DNA of 32,130 nucleotides from Anaerolineae bacterium (GTDB taxonomy: Bacteria > Chloroflexota > Anaerolineae > J036 > Brachytrichaceae). Position numbers and translations under genes: made by a program. The notes beneath the pieces were generated by a model. The model ran no database searches. It saw only the letters and a program-made list of their open reading frames with translations, and was not told the DNA's origin. The stretch lies in assembly GCA_947476335.1 (NCBI GenBank), contig CANJQH010000037.1, positions 1 to 32,130 on the forward strand, read 5' to 3'. Positions 1-7,239 of the stretch are shown here, in pieces. The stretch's first letter is position 1; each line of letters starts with the position of its first letter.

Positions 1-102
1 ATCTTCGAATGGATCGAAGGGTTCTACAATCGCAACCGACCGCACTCAGCTCTGAACTACGCAACACCAGAGCAGTTCGAGCAACGAATGAACCGATTTT
101 GA
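1..102 (+). pseudogene. IS3-type transposase OrfB, C-terminal end (partial at window edge)
   Basis: The last 33 codons of a transposase enter from the left edge and stop with TGA. They read FYNRNRPHSALNYATPEQF, which is the usual end of IS3-family OrfB integrase-type transposases (Y-N-x-x-R-x-H-S-A-L-x-x-x-T-P). Four bases after the stop the terminal inverted repeat of the element begins (107-128). Whether the full element outside the window is intact cannot be judged, so it is listed as partial. The same element type left a deleted copy at 26376-26740. Confidence 0.85.
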
Positions 103-106
103 TTGT

Positions 107-128
107 CCGGGGAAGCGGGTACGTACCA
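107..128 (+). mobile_element. Right terminal inverted repeat of an IS3-type element
   Basis: The 22 bases from 107 to 128 end in ...GGGTACGTACCA. Their reverse complement matches 26376-26397 with one mismatch, including the TG...CA end dinucleotides typical of IS3 elements. This marks the right boundary of the insertion sequence whose transposase ends at 102. Confidence 0.8.
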
Positions 129-162
129 TCCGCCATCGCGTGCGGCCCATCGTTGGTAAATC

Positions 163-219
163 CCTCGAAACGCGCTATCTCCCTCCCCTGAAGGGGGAGG
201 GAGATAGCGCGTTTCGAGG
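163..219. repeat. Long perfect palindrome with CCCCTGAAGGGG tip
   Basis: A near-perfect snapback sequence lies between the IS end and the nucleoside hydrolase gene. The arms begin CCTCGAAACGCGCTAT and fold around a tip of the CTCCCCTGAAGGGGGAG type. The outer part of the stem (CGAAAC-CTAT) and the tip resemble the core of the family A elements elsewhere in the window, but the GTAACTACTCAGG ends are absent. It may be a related solo palindrome. The rest of 129-306 holds nothing else recognisable. Confidence 0.75.
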
Positions 220-306
220 ATTCCAATCAGTGCCGATTGCCGGCGGTCGAAAGTTTGCCCCTTTTGGCGAATGCACCCGGATGCAGCGGGCTGGGCGGAG
301 AACAGC

Positions 307-312
307 TACACT
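307..312 (+). promoter_or_regulatory. Possible -10 box for a leaderless nucleoside hydrolase mRNA
   Basis: TACACT lies 7 bases before the ATG at 320, so transcription would start at or next to the start codon. No Shine-Dalgarno sequence is visible. The same TAnnnT-to-ATG spacing recurs at several other genes in the window. No convincing -35 box is seen. Confidence 0.4.
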
Positions 313-319
313 CAATCAC

Positions 320-1240
320 ATGACCCTGCTGCACTTGGACACAGACATTGGCGGAGACATGGACGACGTCTGCGCGCTCTGTATGGCGCTGGCCTGGCCG
401 GAGATTCAACTCATTGGCGTAACCACGGATCAGGAATATGACGGCCTGCGCGCCGGTATGGTGCATCACATTCTCGAGCTCGCCGAACGCAGCGACGTGG
501 CGGTGGCGGCCGGCACAAATGTGGATGCGATGCGGTACCGCATACGGCCAGGGCTGCCGGACGAAGCGGCCAACTGGCCGACGCCCATCGTGCCACGGCC
601 AGGTCCAATCGAAGCTGCGCTCGATCTGCTTGCGGCCTCGATCCGCCGCGGTGCGACGATCGTCGCCATCGGCGCATGCACAAACCTCGCGCTACTTGAA
701 CAGCGCGAGCCGGGGATTCTGGCGCAAGCCGACCTGGTGCTAATGGGTGGGCTGCTCGACCCGGTGCGCGCCGGCTTCCCACAATGGGATTACACCTACG
801 ACTGGAATTTCCAGCAGGATGTTGAGGCGGCCCAGATCGTGCTCGCCGCGTCCGATCCGCTGCTGGTGCCGCTGGCTGTCACAGTCGAAACTGCACTGCG
901 CCGGGGCGACCTTGCTGCGCTGCGGGCCGCCCCACCCTTCGGCCCACTCATCGCCCGGCAGGCGGAGGTGCACGATGCCGAGTATCACAACGATGCACTG
1001 GCCCAGACCTGCGCGAACGTCCCAGACGATCTGATCAACTTCCTGCACGACCCGCTGGCGGTGGCCATCGCCGCCGGCTGGCGTGGGGGAATCGAGATTG
1101 AACGTGCGCCACTGCGCGTGGATATAGAAGATATGTGGCTGCACCTGCGGCGCGACCACGGTGGGAAAGCGCTGCGCATCGTGACACGCATCGATGGCCC
1201 GGCGTTCGACGCGCTGTGGCGTCGTTATGTCACAACTTAA
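320..1240 (+). CDS. Inosine/uridine-preferring nucleoside hydrolase family protein
   Basis: Predicted to hydrolyse the N-glycosidic bond of a ribonucleoside, releasing base and ribose (salvage). The protein has 306 residues, the usual family length. The N-terminal calcium-binding aspartate motif is visible as LDTDIGGDMDD (residues 6-16), a variant of DTDPGxDDA. The late HDPLAVA motif supplies the second metal-site aspartate. The frame stays open upstream to 140, but the start at 320 is preferred because the family begins right before the Asp motif and a TACACT box lies 7 nt upstream. The gene ends in a palindrome at 1240-1261. The substrate (purine, pyrimidine or mixed) cannot be told from sequence. 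The spaced DMDD is slightly unusual but keeps the acidic residues. Confidence 0.88.
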   Translation: MTLLHLDTDIGGDMDDVCALCMALAWPEIQLIGVTTDQEYDGLRAGMVHHILELAERSDVAVAAGTNVDAMRYRIRPGLPDEAANWPTPIVPRPGPIEAALDLLAASIRRGATIVAIGACTNLALLEQREPGILAQADLVLMGGLLDPVRAGFPQWDYTYDWNFQQDVEAAQIVLAASDPLLVPLAVTVETALRRGDLAALRAAPPFGPLIARQAEVHDAEYHNDALAQTCANVPDDLINFLHDPLAVAIAAGWRGGIEIERAPLRVDIEDMWLHLRRDHGGKALRIVTRIDGPAFDALWRRYVTT

Positions 1241-1261
1241 ACCCGGCTTCTAAGCCGGGTT
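1240..1261 (+). terminator. Hairpin after nucleoside hydrolase (CTAAG-loop family)
   Basis: The sequence AACCCGGCTT-CT-AAGCCGGGTT forms a perfect stem that overlaps the stop codon. There is no long T run, so termination may be weak. The same arm sequence recurs at 2236-2264 and in the centre of 17241-17305. Confidence 0.55.
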
Positions 1262-1302
1262 ACTTTGACAAGTTCGCAGTCACGTGTACATTCTTTGTTG
1301 TT

Positions 1303-2178
1303 ATGGGCAAATATAGAGAACTGACCGACGCTCAAGTACAGAGTTTCCTCGACAAAGGCTACCTCGTCGTAGAAAACTGCCTCGATCTTGAACTTGCCAG
1401 CCAGTGGATCGACGGCACCTACAAGCGATTGGGCTACGACAAAGCCGACCCGTCCACGTGGGCCAAAGAGATTATCTGGATGGATCATTCAGTGCAGCGG
1501 CCGATCAAGGAAATCGCGCCGCGCGCGTGGAACGCCATCCTTGACGTTACCGGTGGTGAAGAGCGCCTCGAGACCAAAGTCATGGGCCTGCCATCCGGAC
1601 ACTTCACCACGATCGATTCATCGATCTGGACAGACGCATTCATCGTCAACTTCCATCGCGGCGCCGACAAGGAATGGATTCCGCCGTCGCCTGAAGCCGG
1701 TGGCTGGCACAAAGACGGCAGTTACTTCAAGCATTTTCTCGACAGCCGCGAGCAATCACTGCTGACGATCGTGTGCTGGTCGGATATGAAGCACCAAGGC
1801 GGCGCCACATACATTGCGCCGGACAGCGTGCGTCTGGTAGCCCGCCATCTGGCGGCGCATCCTGAAGGGGTGCCGCCGGGCGAATTCGACTTCCAAAACA
1901 TCATTTCCCAATGCACACAATTTGAAGAAGTGACGGGCAAAGCCGGTGATTTCATCATCATTCACCCGTTCATGCTGCACGCTTCCTCGAATAACAAGCT
2001 GCGGGTGCCGCGCTTCATGAGCAACCCGCCGGTTGTGCTGAAGGAGCCGATGAGCCTCAACCGCGAGAATCCAGACGACTTCTCGCTGCTCGAACGCGCC
2101 ACCCTGCACTACCTGGGCCTGGAGCGACTCGACTTTCAACCTACCGCCCCACGTGAGGGTGCGTGGTGGTACGTCTGA
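1303..2178 (+). CDS. Phytanoyl-CoA dioxygenase (PhyH) family protein
   Basis: A 291-residue Fe(II)/2-oxoglutarate-dependent oxygenase of the PhyH type, predicted to be a cytosolic hydroxylase of unknown substrate. The metal-binding HxD is seen as WHKDGS (H136, D138) and the distal histidine in HPFMLHASSN (probably H226). Arginines just after it (R234, R237) could hold the 2-oxoglutarate carboxylate. The ORF is open from 1135, but that part overlaps the nucleoside hydrolase in another frame, and the protein clearly begins at the ATG at 1303. A TACATT box lies 10 nt upstream. It is followed by a strong terminator at 2236-2270. Bacterial PhyH proteins act on very diverse small molecules, so the substrate is unknown. 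A second, only distantly similar PhyH gene lies at 20119-20979. Confidence 0.85.
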   Translation: MGKYRELTDAQVQSFLDKGYLVVENCLDLELASQWIDGTYKRLGYDKADPSTWAKEIIWMDHSVQRPIKEIAPRAWNAILDVTGGEERLETKVMGLPSGHFTTIDSSIWTDAFIVNFHRGADKEWIPPSPEAGGWHKDGSYFKHFLDSREQSLLTIVCWSDMKHQGGATYIAPDSVRLVARHLAAHPEGVPPGEFDFQNIISQCTQFEEVTGKAGDFIIIHPFMLHASSNNKLRVPRFMSNPPVVLKEPMSLNRENPDDFSLLERATLHYLGLERLDFQPTAPREGAWWYV

Positions 2179-2182
2179 TTTG

Positions 2183-2212
2183 ACGCTGACAAACGCTGAC
2201 AAACGCTGACAA
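2183..2212. repeat. Three tandem 10-bp repeats (ACGCTGACAA)
   Basis: ACGCTGACAA occurs three times head to tail directly after the PhyH stop codon and just before the terminator. The repeats are perfect. No function is evident. Confidence 0.9.
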
Positions 2213-2235
2213 ACCTAAAACCAAATTCGGCGTGA

Positions 2236-2270
2236 CAAACCCGGCTCCTAAGAAGCCGGGTTTGTTTTTT
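2236..2270 (+). terminator. Rho-independent terminator after the PhyH gene
   Basis: The stem CAAACCCGGCT...AGCCGGGTTTG with a CCTAAGA-type loop is followed by TTTTTT. It is a strong intrinsic terminator for the dioxygenase gene, and the stem core is shared with the hairpins at 1240 and 17241. Confidence 0.9.
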
Positions 2271-2345
2271 GGCGGTAACGTTTTTTACGTTTCGGCAATC
2301 TCGCCATAAGGCGCGATATGCACTCCACAAGCAGGCCATCGCACC

Positions 2346-2441
2346 CTAAGTTCCTGTCCATAAGTTTTGTCCGGCAGATTCGCCTCCCCCGCTTTGCGGG
2401 GGAGGCGAATCTGCCGCCAGAACTTTTGGCGACTCACTTAG
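2346..2441. mobile_element. Family B palindromic element, copy 1 (MITE-like)
   Basis: A 96-bp element with ends CTAAGT...ACTTAG and a long central palindrome (GGCAGATTCGCCTCCCCC...). Two further copies occur at 4388-4482 and 22961-23056 in the opposite orientation. The two ends are imperfect inverted repeats of about 28 bp, and each copy is bordered by the dinucleotide TA on both sides. TA duplication is what IS630/Tc1-type transposases produce, so it is probably a non-autonomous element of that kind (inference). It has no coding capacity and sits in the upstream region of the sugar isomerase gene. Confidence 0.85.
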
Positions 2442-2494
2442 AATCTTGCAAGCGCGGCAGGCATTGTCCAACTCCTGCGCGCAGGAAAAGGTAC

Positions 2495-3928
2495 ATGAGC
2501 AACAAACATCAGGCGAAGATCGGCATTTTTGGGATTGGGCTGGCGGCATACTGGCCACAATTTGAAGGTCTCAAAGAACAGCTCGAAGGCTACCAGCGTA
2601 TCGTCGAAGAACAACTGCGCGGATTCGGCGGCGAAGTGATCTCCGCCGGCCTCGTCGACACCGCTCCAGGCGCCAACGCAGCCGGCGATCTGTTCGCGCG
2701 CGAGAACGTCGACCTGATCGTCTGCTACGTGGCGACCTACGCAACCTCATCGCAAGTGCTGCCCGCCGTCCAGCGCATCCGCAAACCCGTGCTCGTGCTG
2801 AACCTGCAGCCCAGCCCACAGGTCGATTACGTCAATATGACGACCGGCGAGTGGCTGGCGAACTGCTGCGCATGCTGCGTTCCCGAGATCAGCAACGCCT
2901 TTGCGCGCGCGCGCATCCAGTTCAACGTCGTATCCGGCATGCTGCGCAACGACCCGCGCGCGTGGGGCATCATCGGCGAATGGATCCGCGCTGCATCGGC
3001 GGTGCGCGCAGTGCAGCGCGCACGCATCGGCTTCCTCGGACACACCTATCCGGGCATGCTCGACTTGTACTCAGACAACACCATGATCCACGCCCAGCTC
3101 GGCGCACACGTCGAAGTGCTGGAGATGGACGACCTGCAAAAGCGCGTCCCTCCAGCCGGAACAGCAAACGTCGACAACAAAATTGCCGAGATTCGCAATA
3201 CGTTCGAATTTGCCGCTCCCGGCCGCGACAAGATCAGCATGCCCGTCACAGAAGAGTCACTCACATGGTCCGCCCGCGTCGCCTGCGGCCTCGATTCGCT
3301 CGTGGAAGACTACGACCTGCAGGGGCTGACGTACTACTATCGCGGCCTCGACGGCAATGAGTTTGAAAACCTCGGCGCCAGCGTCATCGTCGGCAATTCG
3401 CTGCTTACGGCGCGTGGCATCCCGTGCAGCGGCGAAGGCGACCTGAAGACGTGCGCATCCATGTTTTTTATGGACCGGCTCGGTGCGGGCGGCAGCTTCA
3501 CCGAAATCTACGCGATGGATTTCGTCGAAGACTTCATCCTCATGGGTCACGACGGCCCGATGCACACAACTATTGCCGAAGGCAAACCGCTGCTGCGCGG
3601 GCTCGGGCTCTTCCACGGCAAGCGCGGCTACGGCCTGTCCGTCGAGGCAAAGGTGAAATATGGCCCGGTCACGGTGCTGTGCACAACGCAAACCGCCGAC
3701 GGCCAGCTCAAGTTCATCGTGGCCGAAGGCGAATCGATCCCAGGCGCCACGTTCAGCATCGGCAACACAAATTCGCGCCTGAAGTTCGCACTTGGCCCGG
3801 CCGAGTTCATGGATGCCTGGTGCGCCGAAGGCCCGACGCATCACGTGGCGCTCGGCGTCGGCCACCAGCGCCGCACCATCGAGAAGATCGCACGCCTGCT
3901 GGGAATTCCGTGCACCGTTATTCATTAA
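2495..3928 (+). CDS. L-arabinose/L-fucose isomerase-like sugar isomerase
   Basis: A 477-residue cytosolic protein resembling the AraA/FucI superfamily of aldose-ketose isomerases, usual length about 470-590. Recognisable stretches are the N-terminal Rossmann-like half with IFGIGLAAYWPQF and DLIVCYVATYATSS, a middle segment RARIGFLGHTYPGMLDLYSD typical of arabinose-isomerase-like proteins, and a C-terminal beta-rich half. An SD-like AGGAAAAGG lies 5-12 nt before the ATG at 2495; the upstream open frame to 2318 runs through the family B element and is rejected. Neighbouring carbohydrate genes (nucleoside hydrolase, and a distant GH32 and beta-galactosidase) fit sugar catabolism. The exact sugar is unknown, and the family includes many proteins without proven isomerase activity, so no symbol is given. 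Confidence 0.75.
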   Translation: MSNKHQAKIGIFGIGLAAYWPQFEGLKEQLEGYQRIVEEQLRGFGGEVISAGLVDTAPGANAAGDLFARENVDLIVCYVATYATSSQVLPAVQRIRKPVLVLNLQPSPQVDYVNMTTGEWLANCCACCVPEISNAFARARIQFNVVSGMLRNDPRAWGIIGEWIRAASAVRAVQRARIGFLGHTYPGMLDLYSDNTMIHAQLGAHVEVLEMDDLQKRVPPAGTANVDNKIAEIRNTFEFAAPGRDKISMPVTEESLTWSARVACGLDSLVEDYDLQGLTYYYRGLDGNEFENLGASVIVGNSLLTARGIPCSGEGDLKTCASMFFMDRLGAGGSFTEIYAMDFVEDFILMGHDGPMHTTIAEGKPLLRGLGLFHGKRGYGLSVEAKVKYGPVTVLCTTQTADGQLKFIVAEGESIPGATFSIGNTNSRLKFALGPAEFMDAWCAEGPTHHVALGVGHQRRTIEKIARLLGIPCTVIH

Positions 3929-3976
3929 CGTATTCACATGAAAACCTGCCCCTGCCCCTCTTATAAAGGGAGACAT

Positions 3977-4017
3977 TGGTTTCAGCCGTGCCGTTGGCGC
4001 AGCCTTGGCTGAAACCA
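3977..4017. repeat. Imperfect palindrome with TTTCAGCC arms
   Basis: The arms TGGTTTCAGCC and GGCTGAAACCA are perfect complements 19 bases apart, in the gap between the isomerase gene and the cox genes. Similar GGCTGAAAC words occur near 22899 and 29004, so it may belong to a loose repeat group. Confidence 0.5.
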
Positions 4018-4039
4018 GGTGCGCCCCTAAAAGCAGGAA

Positions 4040-4079
4040 AAAAGAAACGCGGCGCTCGTCTGAGCGCCGCGTTTCTTTT
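4040..4079. terminator. Bidirectional intrinsic terminator between isomerase gene and coxD
   Basis: An 18-bp perfect stem (AAAAGAAACGCGGCGCTC and its complement) with a four-base loop has A-rich sequence on the left and T-rich on the right. It can therefore stop transcripts from both sides. It lies 4 bases from the coxD stop on the minus strand and about 110 bases after the isomerase gene. Confidence 0.9.
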
Positions 4080-4083
4080 CGCT

Positions 4084-4377
4084 TCAGCCAATCATCAGAA
4101 CGGTGACGAGAAACACAGCGAACAACGTCGGCAGGACAAAGATCAGCGTGAAGATGATCTTCTCGTAACGCAGGTGCATGTAATACATAGCCACGAGGCT
4201 GGCTTTTACCAGCGCGATGGCGAGCAGCACCGGCACGATGCTGGCCTTGGGCAGGCCGAGCAGCGTGATGCCGACTTCGATGAGCGTGAACAGCGTCAGG
4301 ATGACGAACACGAGCACGGGGCTGGTGTGCCGCGCATGCGCAGCGTGTTCGGTGGAAGTGTGCGGAACTTGTGCCAT
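4084..4377 (-). CDS. coxD: Cytochrome c oxidase subunit IV-like membrane protein
   Basis: A 97-residue protein with three predicted membrane spans (starting PVLVFVILTLFTLIEVG, IVPVLLAIALVKASLV and IIFTLIFVLPTLFAV). It matches the small prokaryotic subunit IV found with heme-copper oxidases of the caa3/cytochrome c type. The MYYMHLRYEK segment after the second span is typical. The start at 4377 (MAQVPHTS) is chosen because the longer frame to 4461 runs through the repeat at 4388-4482. It follows coxC on the same strand, so it probably helps assemble or stabilise the oxidase. Subunits I and II are not in the window. The family B palindrome separates it from coxC. Confidence 0.85.
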   Translation of the reverse strand: MAQVPHTSTEHAAHARHTSPVLVFVILTLFTLIEVGITLLGLPKASIVPVLLAIALVKASLVAMYYMHLRYEKIIFTLIFVLPTLFAVFLVTVLMIG

Positions 4378-4387
4378 TTCGAGTGCT

Positions 4388-4482
4388 CTAAGTGAGTCGC
4401 CAAAAGTTCTGGCGGCAGATTCGCCTCCCCGTAAAGCGGGGGAGGCGAATCTGCCGGACAAAACTTATGGACAGGAACTTAG
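4388..4482. mobile_element. Family B palindromic element, copy 2, between coxC and coxD
   Basis: A 95-bp copy with CTAAGT...ACTTAG ends, inverted relative to copy 1. It lies in the 122-bp gap between the coxC stop and the coxD start, so a coxCD transcript would carry a long hairpin here. Beside it the word TAAGCCTTAG is repeated twice (4484-4503), overlapping the end of coxC. Confidence 0.85.
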
Positions 4483-4499
4483 GTAAGCCTTAGTAAGCC

Positions 4500-5132
4500 T
4501 TAGGTGAGATAGACGATCGTAAAAATCAGCACCCAGACCAGGTCGACGAAGTGCCAGAAGAGGCCGAAGATTTCAACGGTCGTGAAGTTGCCGGACCAGT
4601 AGGCATTTTTGCGTGCGCGCTGCAGTACACCGATGCAGATCAGCGTGCCCACGAACACATGCAGGCCATGGAAGCCAGTCAGCGTAAAAAATGCGCTGGC
4701 GAAGGCATCGGCATTGTTGAAATACGTATGCCCTTCGGAAACGAGCAGGGTGTATTCAACCGCCTGACCGCCAAGGAAGATGACGCCCATCACGATCGTG
4801 GCGGCAAGCCAGCGCACCAGACCACGCTGGTCATCGCGGCGCGCGGCGTCGATGGCCAGAACGACGAAGAGCGAGCTCGCCAGCAGCACGAACGTATTGA
4901 TGCTGACCAGTGCAAGGCTGAACGTGTTCGCCTCCCACCATTTCTGCACAAATTCCTCCAGAGAGGACGTCGAGCGAAACACGCTCGCGCGCGTCATGAC
5001 GAAAGCGCCGATCAGGCCGGCAAAAATGAGGAACTCCGAGCTCAGAAAAATCCAGAACCCGTACTTGCGGTTCAGGTTTCCTTCCTCGGCGGCGCGCGTC
5101 AGGCGTCGCTCATGCACGTTGGTTTGGTTCAT
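4500..5132 (-). CDS. coxC: Cytochrome c oxidase subunit III
   Basis: A 210-residue integral membrane protein of the heme-copper oxidase subunit III family, in the short form of about 200 residues. Hydrophobic spans start near YGFWIFLSSEFLIFAGL, FSLALVSINTFVLLASS, IVMGVIFLGGQAVEY, LTGFHGLHVFVGTLI and FGLFWHFVDLVWVLIF. The signature GFHGLHV and WHFVDLVWV are clear. Subunit III supports proton uptake and stability of the oxidase core in the cytoplasmic membrane. A TACAAT box lies on the minus strand at 5144-5149, 11 nt before the ATG; no SD is visible. It is upstream of coxD and downstream of the CpXC-like gene. No subunit I or II gene is present, so this pair is detached from the usual oxidase operon or that operon continues elsewhere. 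Confidence 0.92.
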   Translation of the reverse strand: MNQTNVHERRLTRAAEEGNLNRKYGFWIFLSSEFLIFAGLIGAFVMTRASVFRSTSSLEEFVQKWWEANTFSLALVSINTFVLLASSLFVVLAIDAARRDDQRGLVRWLAATIVMGVIFLGGQAVEYTLLVSEGHTYFNNADAFASAFFTLTGFHGLHVFVGTLICIGVLQRARKNAYWSGNFTTVEIFGLFWHFVDLVWVLIFTIVYLT

Positions 5133-5143
5133 AACAGTCGTGA

Positions 5144-5149
5144 ATTGTA
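5144..5149 (-). promoter_or_regulatory. Possible -10 box for coxC
   Basis: TACAAT on the minus strand, 11 bases upstream of the coxC ATG, would give a very short 5' leader. No clear -35 element is seen. Confidence 0.4.
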
Positions 5150-5179
5150 CTAATTTCAGAAAAAATGCAACTGCGGGAG

Positions 5180-5290
5180 AGAGTGGAGAATCAGAGTGGG
5201 GAATCAGAGTGGATAGTCAGCGTAGAGAAGAAACGATCTTTACTCTGCACTCTGACACTCCACCCTAACTGGCTACTCTTCACTCTGACT
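5180..5290. repeat. 13-bp and 7-bp tandem words between the CpXC-like gene and coxC
   Basis: Three tandem 13-bp units (AGAGTGG-AGAATC and variants) occupy 5180-5218. Further on, the complementary strand reads CAGAGTG CAGAGTA-type words (around 5239-5285). The tract belongs to the low-complexity word tracts that recur at junctions in this window. No gene is seen here. Confidence 0.7.
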
Positions 5291-5293
5291 CTT

Positions 5294-6724
5294 TCACCGC
5301 CGTGCGATCTCGATCCGCGGTTTTTTGGGCGGTTCCTGCGGCGGGTTGGAGCCACCGACGAGGCCGGAGGGCGCAGTCGGCGCAGCGCCGCCCGCTTGTG
5401 CAGCGGCCTTCTCCGGGTCGAATTTCGGCAGGATTTCGCGCGCCTGCACGATGATGCGCGTCATCTTCGCAGCCGTGTCGCTGCGATCCTGCTGCGACAA
5501 CTGGTCTGCGTACTGAATCATGACGCTGATGATGCGATCATCGGTAAATTCTTTAACTTCTTCGAGGATAGCCTTTGTGCCGTCGGGGAATTCCGCCTGC
5601 AGCAGCGCGCCGATGATCTGCACTTCCGGCGGCTGACGTTCGCTGATGACCTGCATGGCGATGTCCTGCAGGAAGCGCAGGGCCTCGATCGCATTTGCGT
5701 CGCCGCGCTGCTCGGCCGTCTGCGTGTTCATCTGGAGCACCTGCATGAACGCGTCGTCGATCTGCTCGGCGTGTTCGCGGGCGGTCTGCAGCGGATCCTT
5801 GCTGGCGAGGATGGTCTGAACAAGCCCGACCTTCTCCTGCATATAGGCGCGGCCGGCGGCGTCGATCTTCTCGCGGATGTCCTGCACTTCCTTGCGCAGG
5901 GCGACGAGGCGTTCTTTTTCAGCAGCGTCGGTGGTTGCGTCGACGTGCTGCGTGAGCATCTGGAAGAACGCGTAATCGAGCATCTGACGCCCGACGGTGA
6001 CGAGAATTTCGCGCGTTTCGGCGTCTTCGGCGACGATGAGCTGCGCGAGCAGCACTTCGCGCGACGGCGACTTCTGGAAGACTTCCAGCACCGCCATACG
6101 GCGGCCGACGACTTTGCCGTACGCAGTTTCCTCGATGAGCAGCTGCTGCAGCTCACCGAGCTGCTGCACGATCGCCTCACGGCCGGCCTGCATATTGGCG
6201 TCCATCGTGGCGCCAAGCAGGTCAAAAAATGCGGCGTCGATTTTCGCGTCGTTGTCGCGCGCGGCCTTGCGGCGCAGGTCCGGATCGGTCAGGCGCACAA
6301 GTTCGCGCAGCACATCGACCTTGGCCTGCTGCGCCTTGAGCATTTCCTGGGTGATGCCGTCGCCTTCGAGAATGGCTTCCATGAGCGACTGCAGCGTAAA
6401 GAACGTGCGCGGCTGCAGCAGATACGCCTTGGGCGACTCAGCGGGCAGCCCGCGCATGATCGCCTGCGTCATCTGGCCAATGATGCGCTCCTGTTCGACC
6501 GTGCCGAGGTTCATCTCCATCGGCATCAGCACGAAGCAGAACTGCTTCAACGGGTCGTGATACATAAACGGCGCAGCAAGATTCTGCAGGCGCCCTTGCA
6601 GCAGCGCGCTCTTAAGCGAAGGGTCACGGCCGACGTCGATAATCTGCATCGGAGCGGGGGCCGATCGGCCGGCACCAGATCCGGCGCCGCCGCGCATATT
6701 GTCCGGGGTAATAAGTCGAGGCAT
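5294..6724 (-). CDS. CpXC-family-like protein lacking its cysteines
   Basis: A 476-residue soluble, largely helical protein. Residues 26-150 resemble the N-terminal domain of CpXC proteins: IIDVGRDPSLKSALLQGRL, then APFMYHDPLKQF, then GYLLQP-like AYLLQPRTFFTLQSLMEAIL. In the family the DVG...LL...L and YHDP segments are separated by a zinc-ribbon CPxCG, and another CPxC precedes the first. Here both are missing and only one Cys remains (C63), so no zinc site can form. The rest is predicted helical with no recognised catalytic motif and a Pro-rich tail (NPPQEPPKKP). The start at 6724 has an AGGAG site 5 nt upstream and a promoter at 6757-6785. The function of CpXC proteins is unknown. Confidence 0.7.
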   Translation of the reverse strand: MPRLITPDNMRGGAGSGAGRSAPAPMQIIDVGRDPSLKSALLQGRLQNLAAPFMYHDPLKQFCFVLMPMEMNLGTVEQERIIGQMTQAIMRGLPAESPKAYLLQPRTFFTLQSLMEAILEGDGITQEMLKAQQAKVDVLRELVRLTDPDLRRKAARDNDAKIDAAFFDLLGATMDANMQAGREAIVQQLGELQQLLIEETAYGKVVGRRMAVLEVFQKSPSREVLLAQLIVAEDAETREILVTVGRQMLDYAFFQMLTQHVDATTDAAEKERLVALRKEVQDIREKIDAAGRAYMQEKVGLVQTILASKDPLQTAREHAEQIDDAFMQVLQMNTQTAEQRGDANAIEALRFLQDIAMQVISERQPPEVQIIGALLQAEFPDGTKAILEEVKEFTDDRIISVMIQYADQLSQQDRSDTAAKMTRIIVQAREILPKFDPEKAAAQAGGAAPTAPSGLVGGSNPPQEPPKKPRIEIARR

Positions 6725-6756
6725 TTTTCTCCTGAACGACGACGCAGAGCCGCCGT

Positions 6757-6785
6757 AATCTACCATTTCGCAGTCAATCACTCAA
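6757..6785 (-). promoter_or_regulatory. Sigma-70 promoter for the CpXC-like gene
   Basis: On the minus strand TTGAGT (6785-6780) and TAGATT (6762-6757) are separated by exactly 17 bases. The start codon is about 33 bases downstream of the -10 box, with an AGGAG ribosome site between them. Confidence 0.65.
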
Positions 6786-7110
6786 ATTACTGGAATCAGC
6801 GAACGATGCCGGTCGGCGGGATTCCACGCCGAAAAACGCTGTTGCATCGCGCTTTAGAATGCGGGGCGATTATATGTCAGCGGTTTTCGCAGACCACACT
6901 GGGATGCATCCGGCGTGGGAGCAAACCGTACGAAGGAAAGGAGGATTTACAAACCTCCTTCCAGCCCCTCTCCCTTCAGGAGAAAGGTATCCCCTTCGCC
7001 CAGATCTACCGGGCATGTAACCGCTCTTTTTTCACAGAGAAGCAAGGTAAAAACCTGGGTGCCCCCTGACCATCTGAATATGCATTCTGAGCTCCCATCA
7101 ACAAAATAAA
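6786..7110. other. Gene-free stretch with small hairpins
   Basis: No gene is supported here. A small inverted repeat AAGGAGG...CCTCCTT lies at 6938-6960. Directly after it, 6962-6990 (CCCCTCTCCCTTCAGGAG...) looks like a decayed arm of the palindrome seen at 26547-26714. Confidence 0.5.
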
Positions 7111-7222
7111 GTAACTACTCAGGCCAGTCAGTTTTCCAACGCGAAACACACTATTTTCTCCCCCGAAAGGCGAGAGAATAGTGCGTTTCGCGGGAAATAC
7201 TGATTTGGGCCTGAGTAGTTAC
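7111..7222. mobile_element. Family A palindromic element, copy 1 (MITE)
   Basis: A 112-bp element with ends GTAACTACTCAGGCC and GGGCCTGAGTAGTTAC and a central stem CGCGAAACACACTATT... capped by CCCCCGAAAGG. The flanks carry a perfect 8-bp direct repeat, AAAATAAA (7103-7110 and 7223-7230). It ends 17 bases before the GTG start of the methyltransferase gene. It contains no ORF. Confidence 0.92.
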
Positions 7223-7239
7223 AAAATAAAAAGGAAAGT

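Noticed and set aside
140..319. N-terminal extension of the nucleoside hydrolase
   Set aside because: It would translate the palindrome at 163-219 and does not resemble the family, which starts just before the Asp motif.
5165..7069. 634-codon open frame on the plus strand
   Set aside because: It is antisense to the CpXC-like gene, is rich in Arg, His and Leu without domain pattern, and runs through word tracts.
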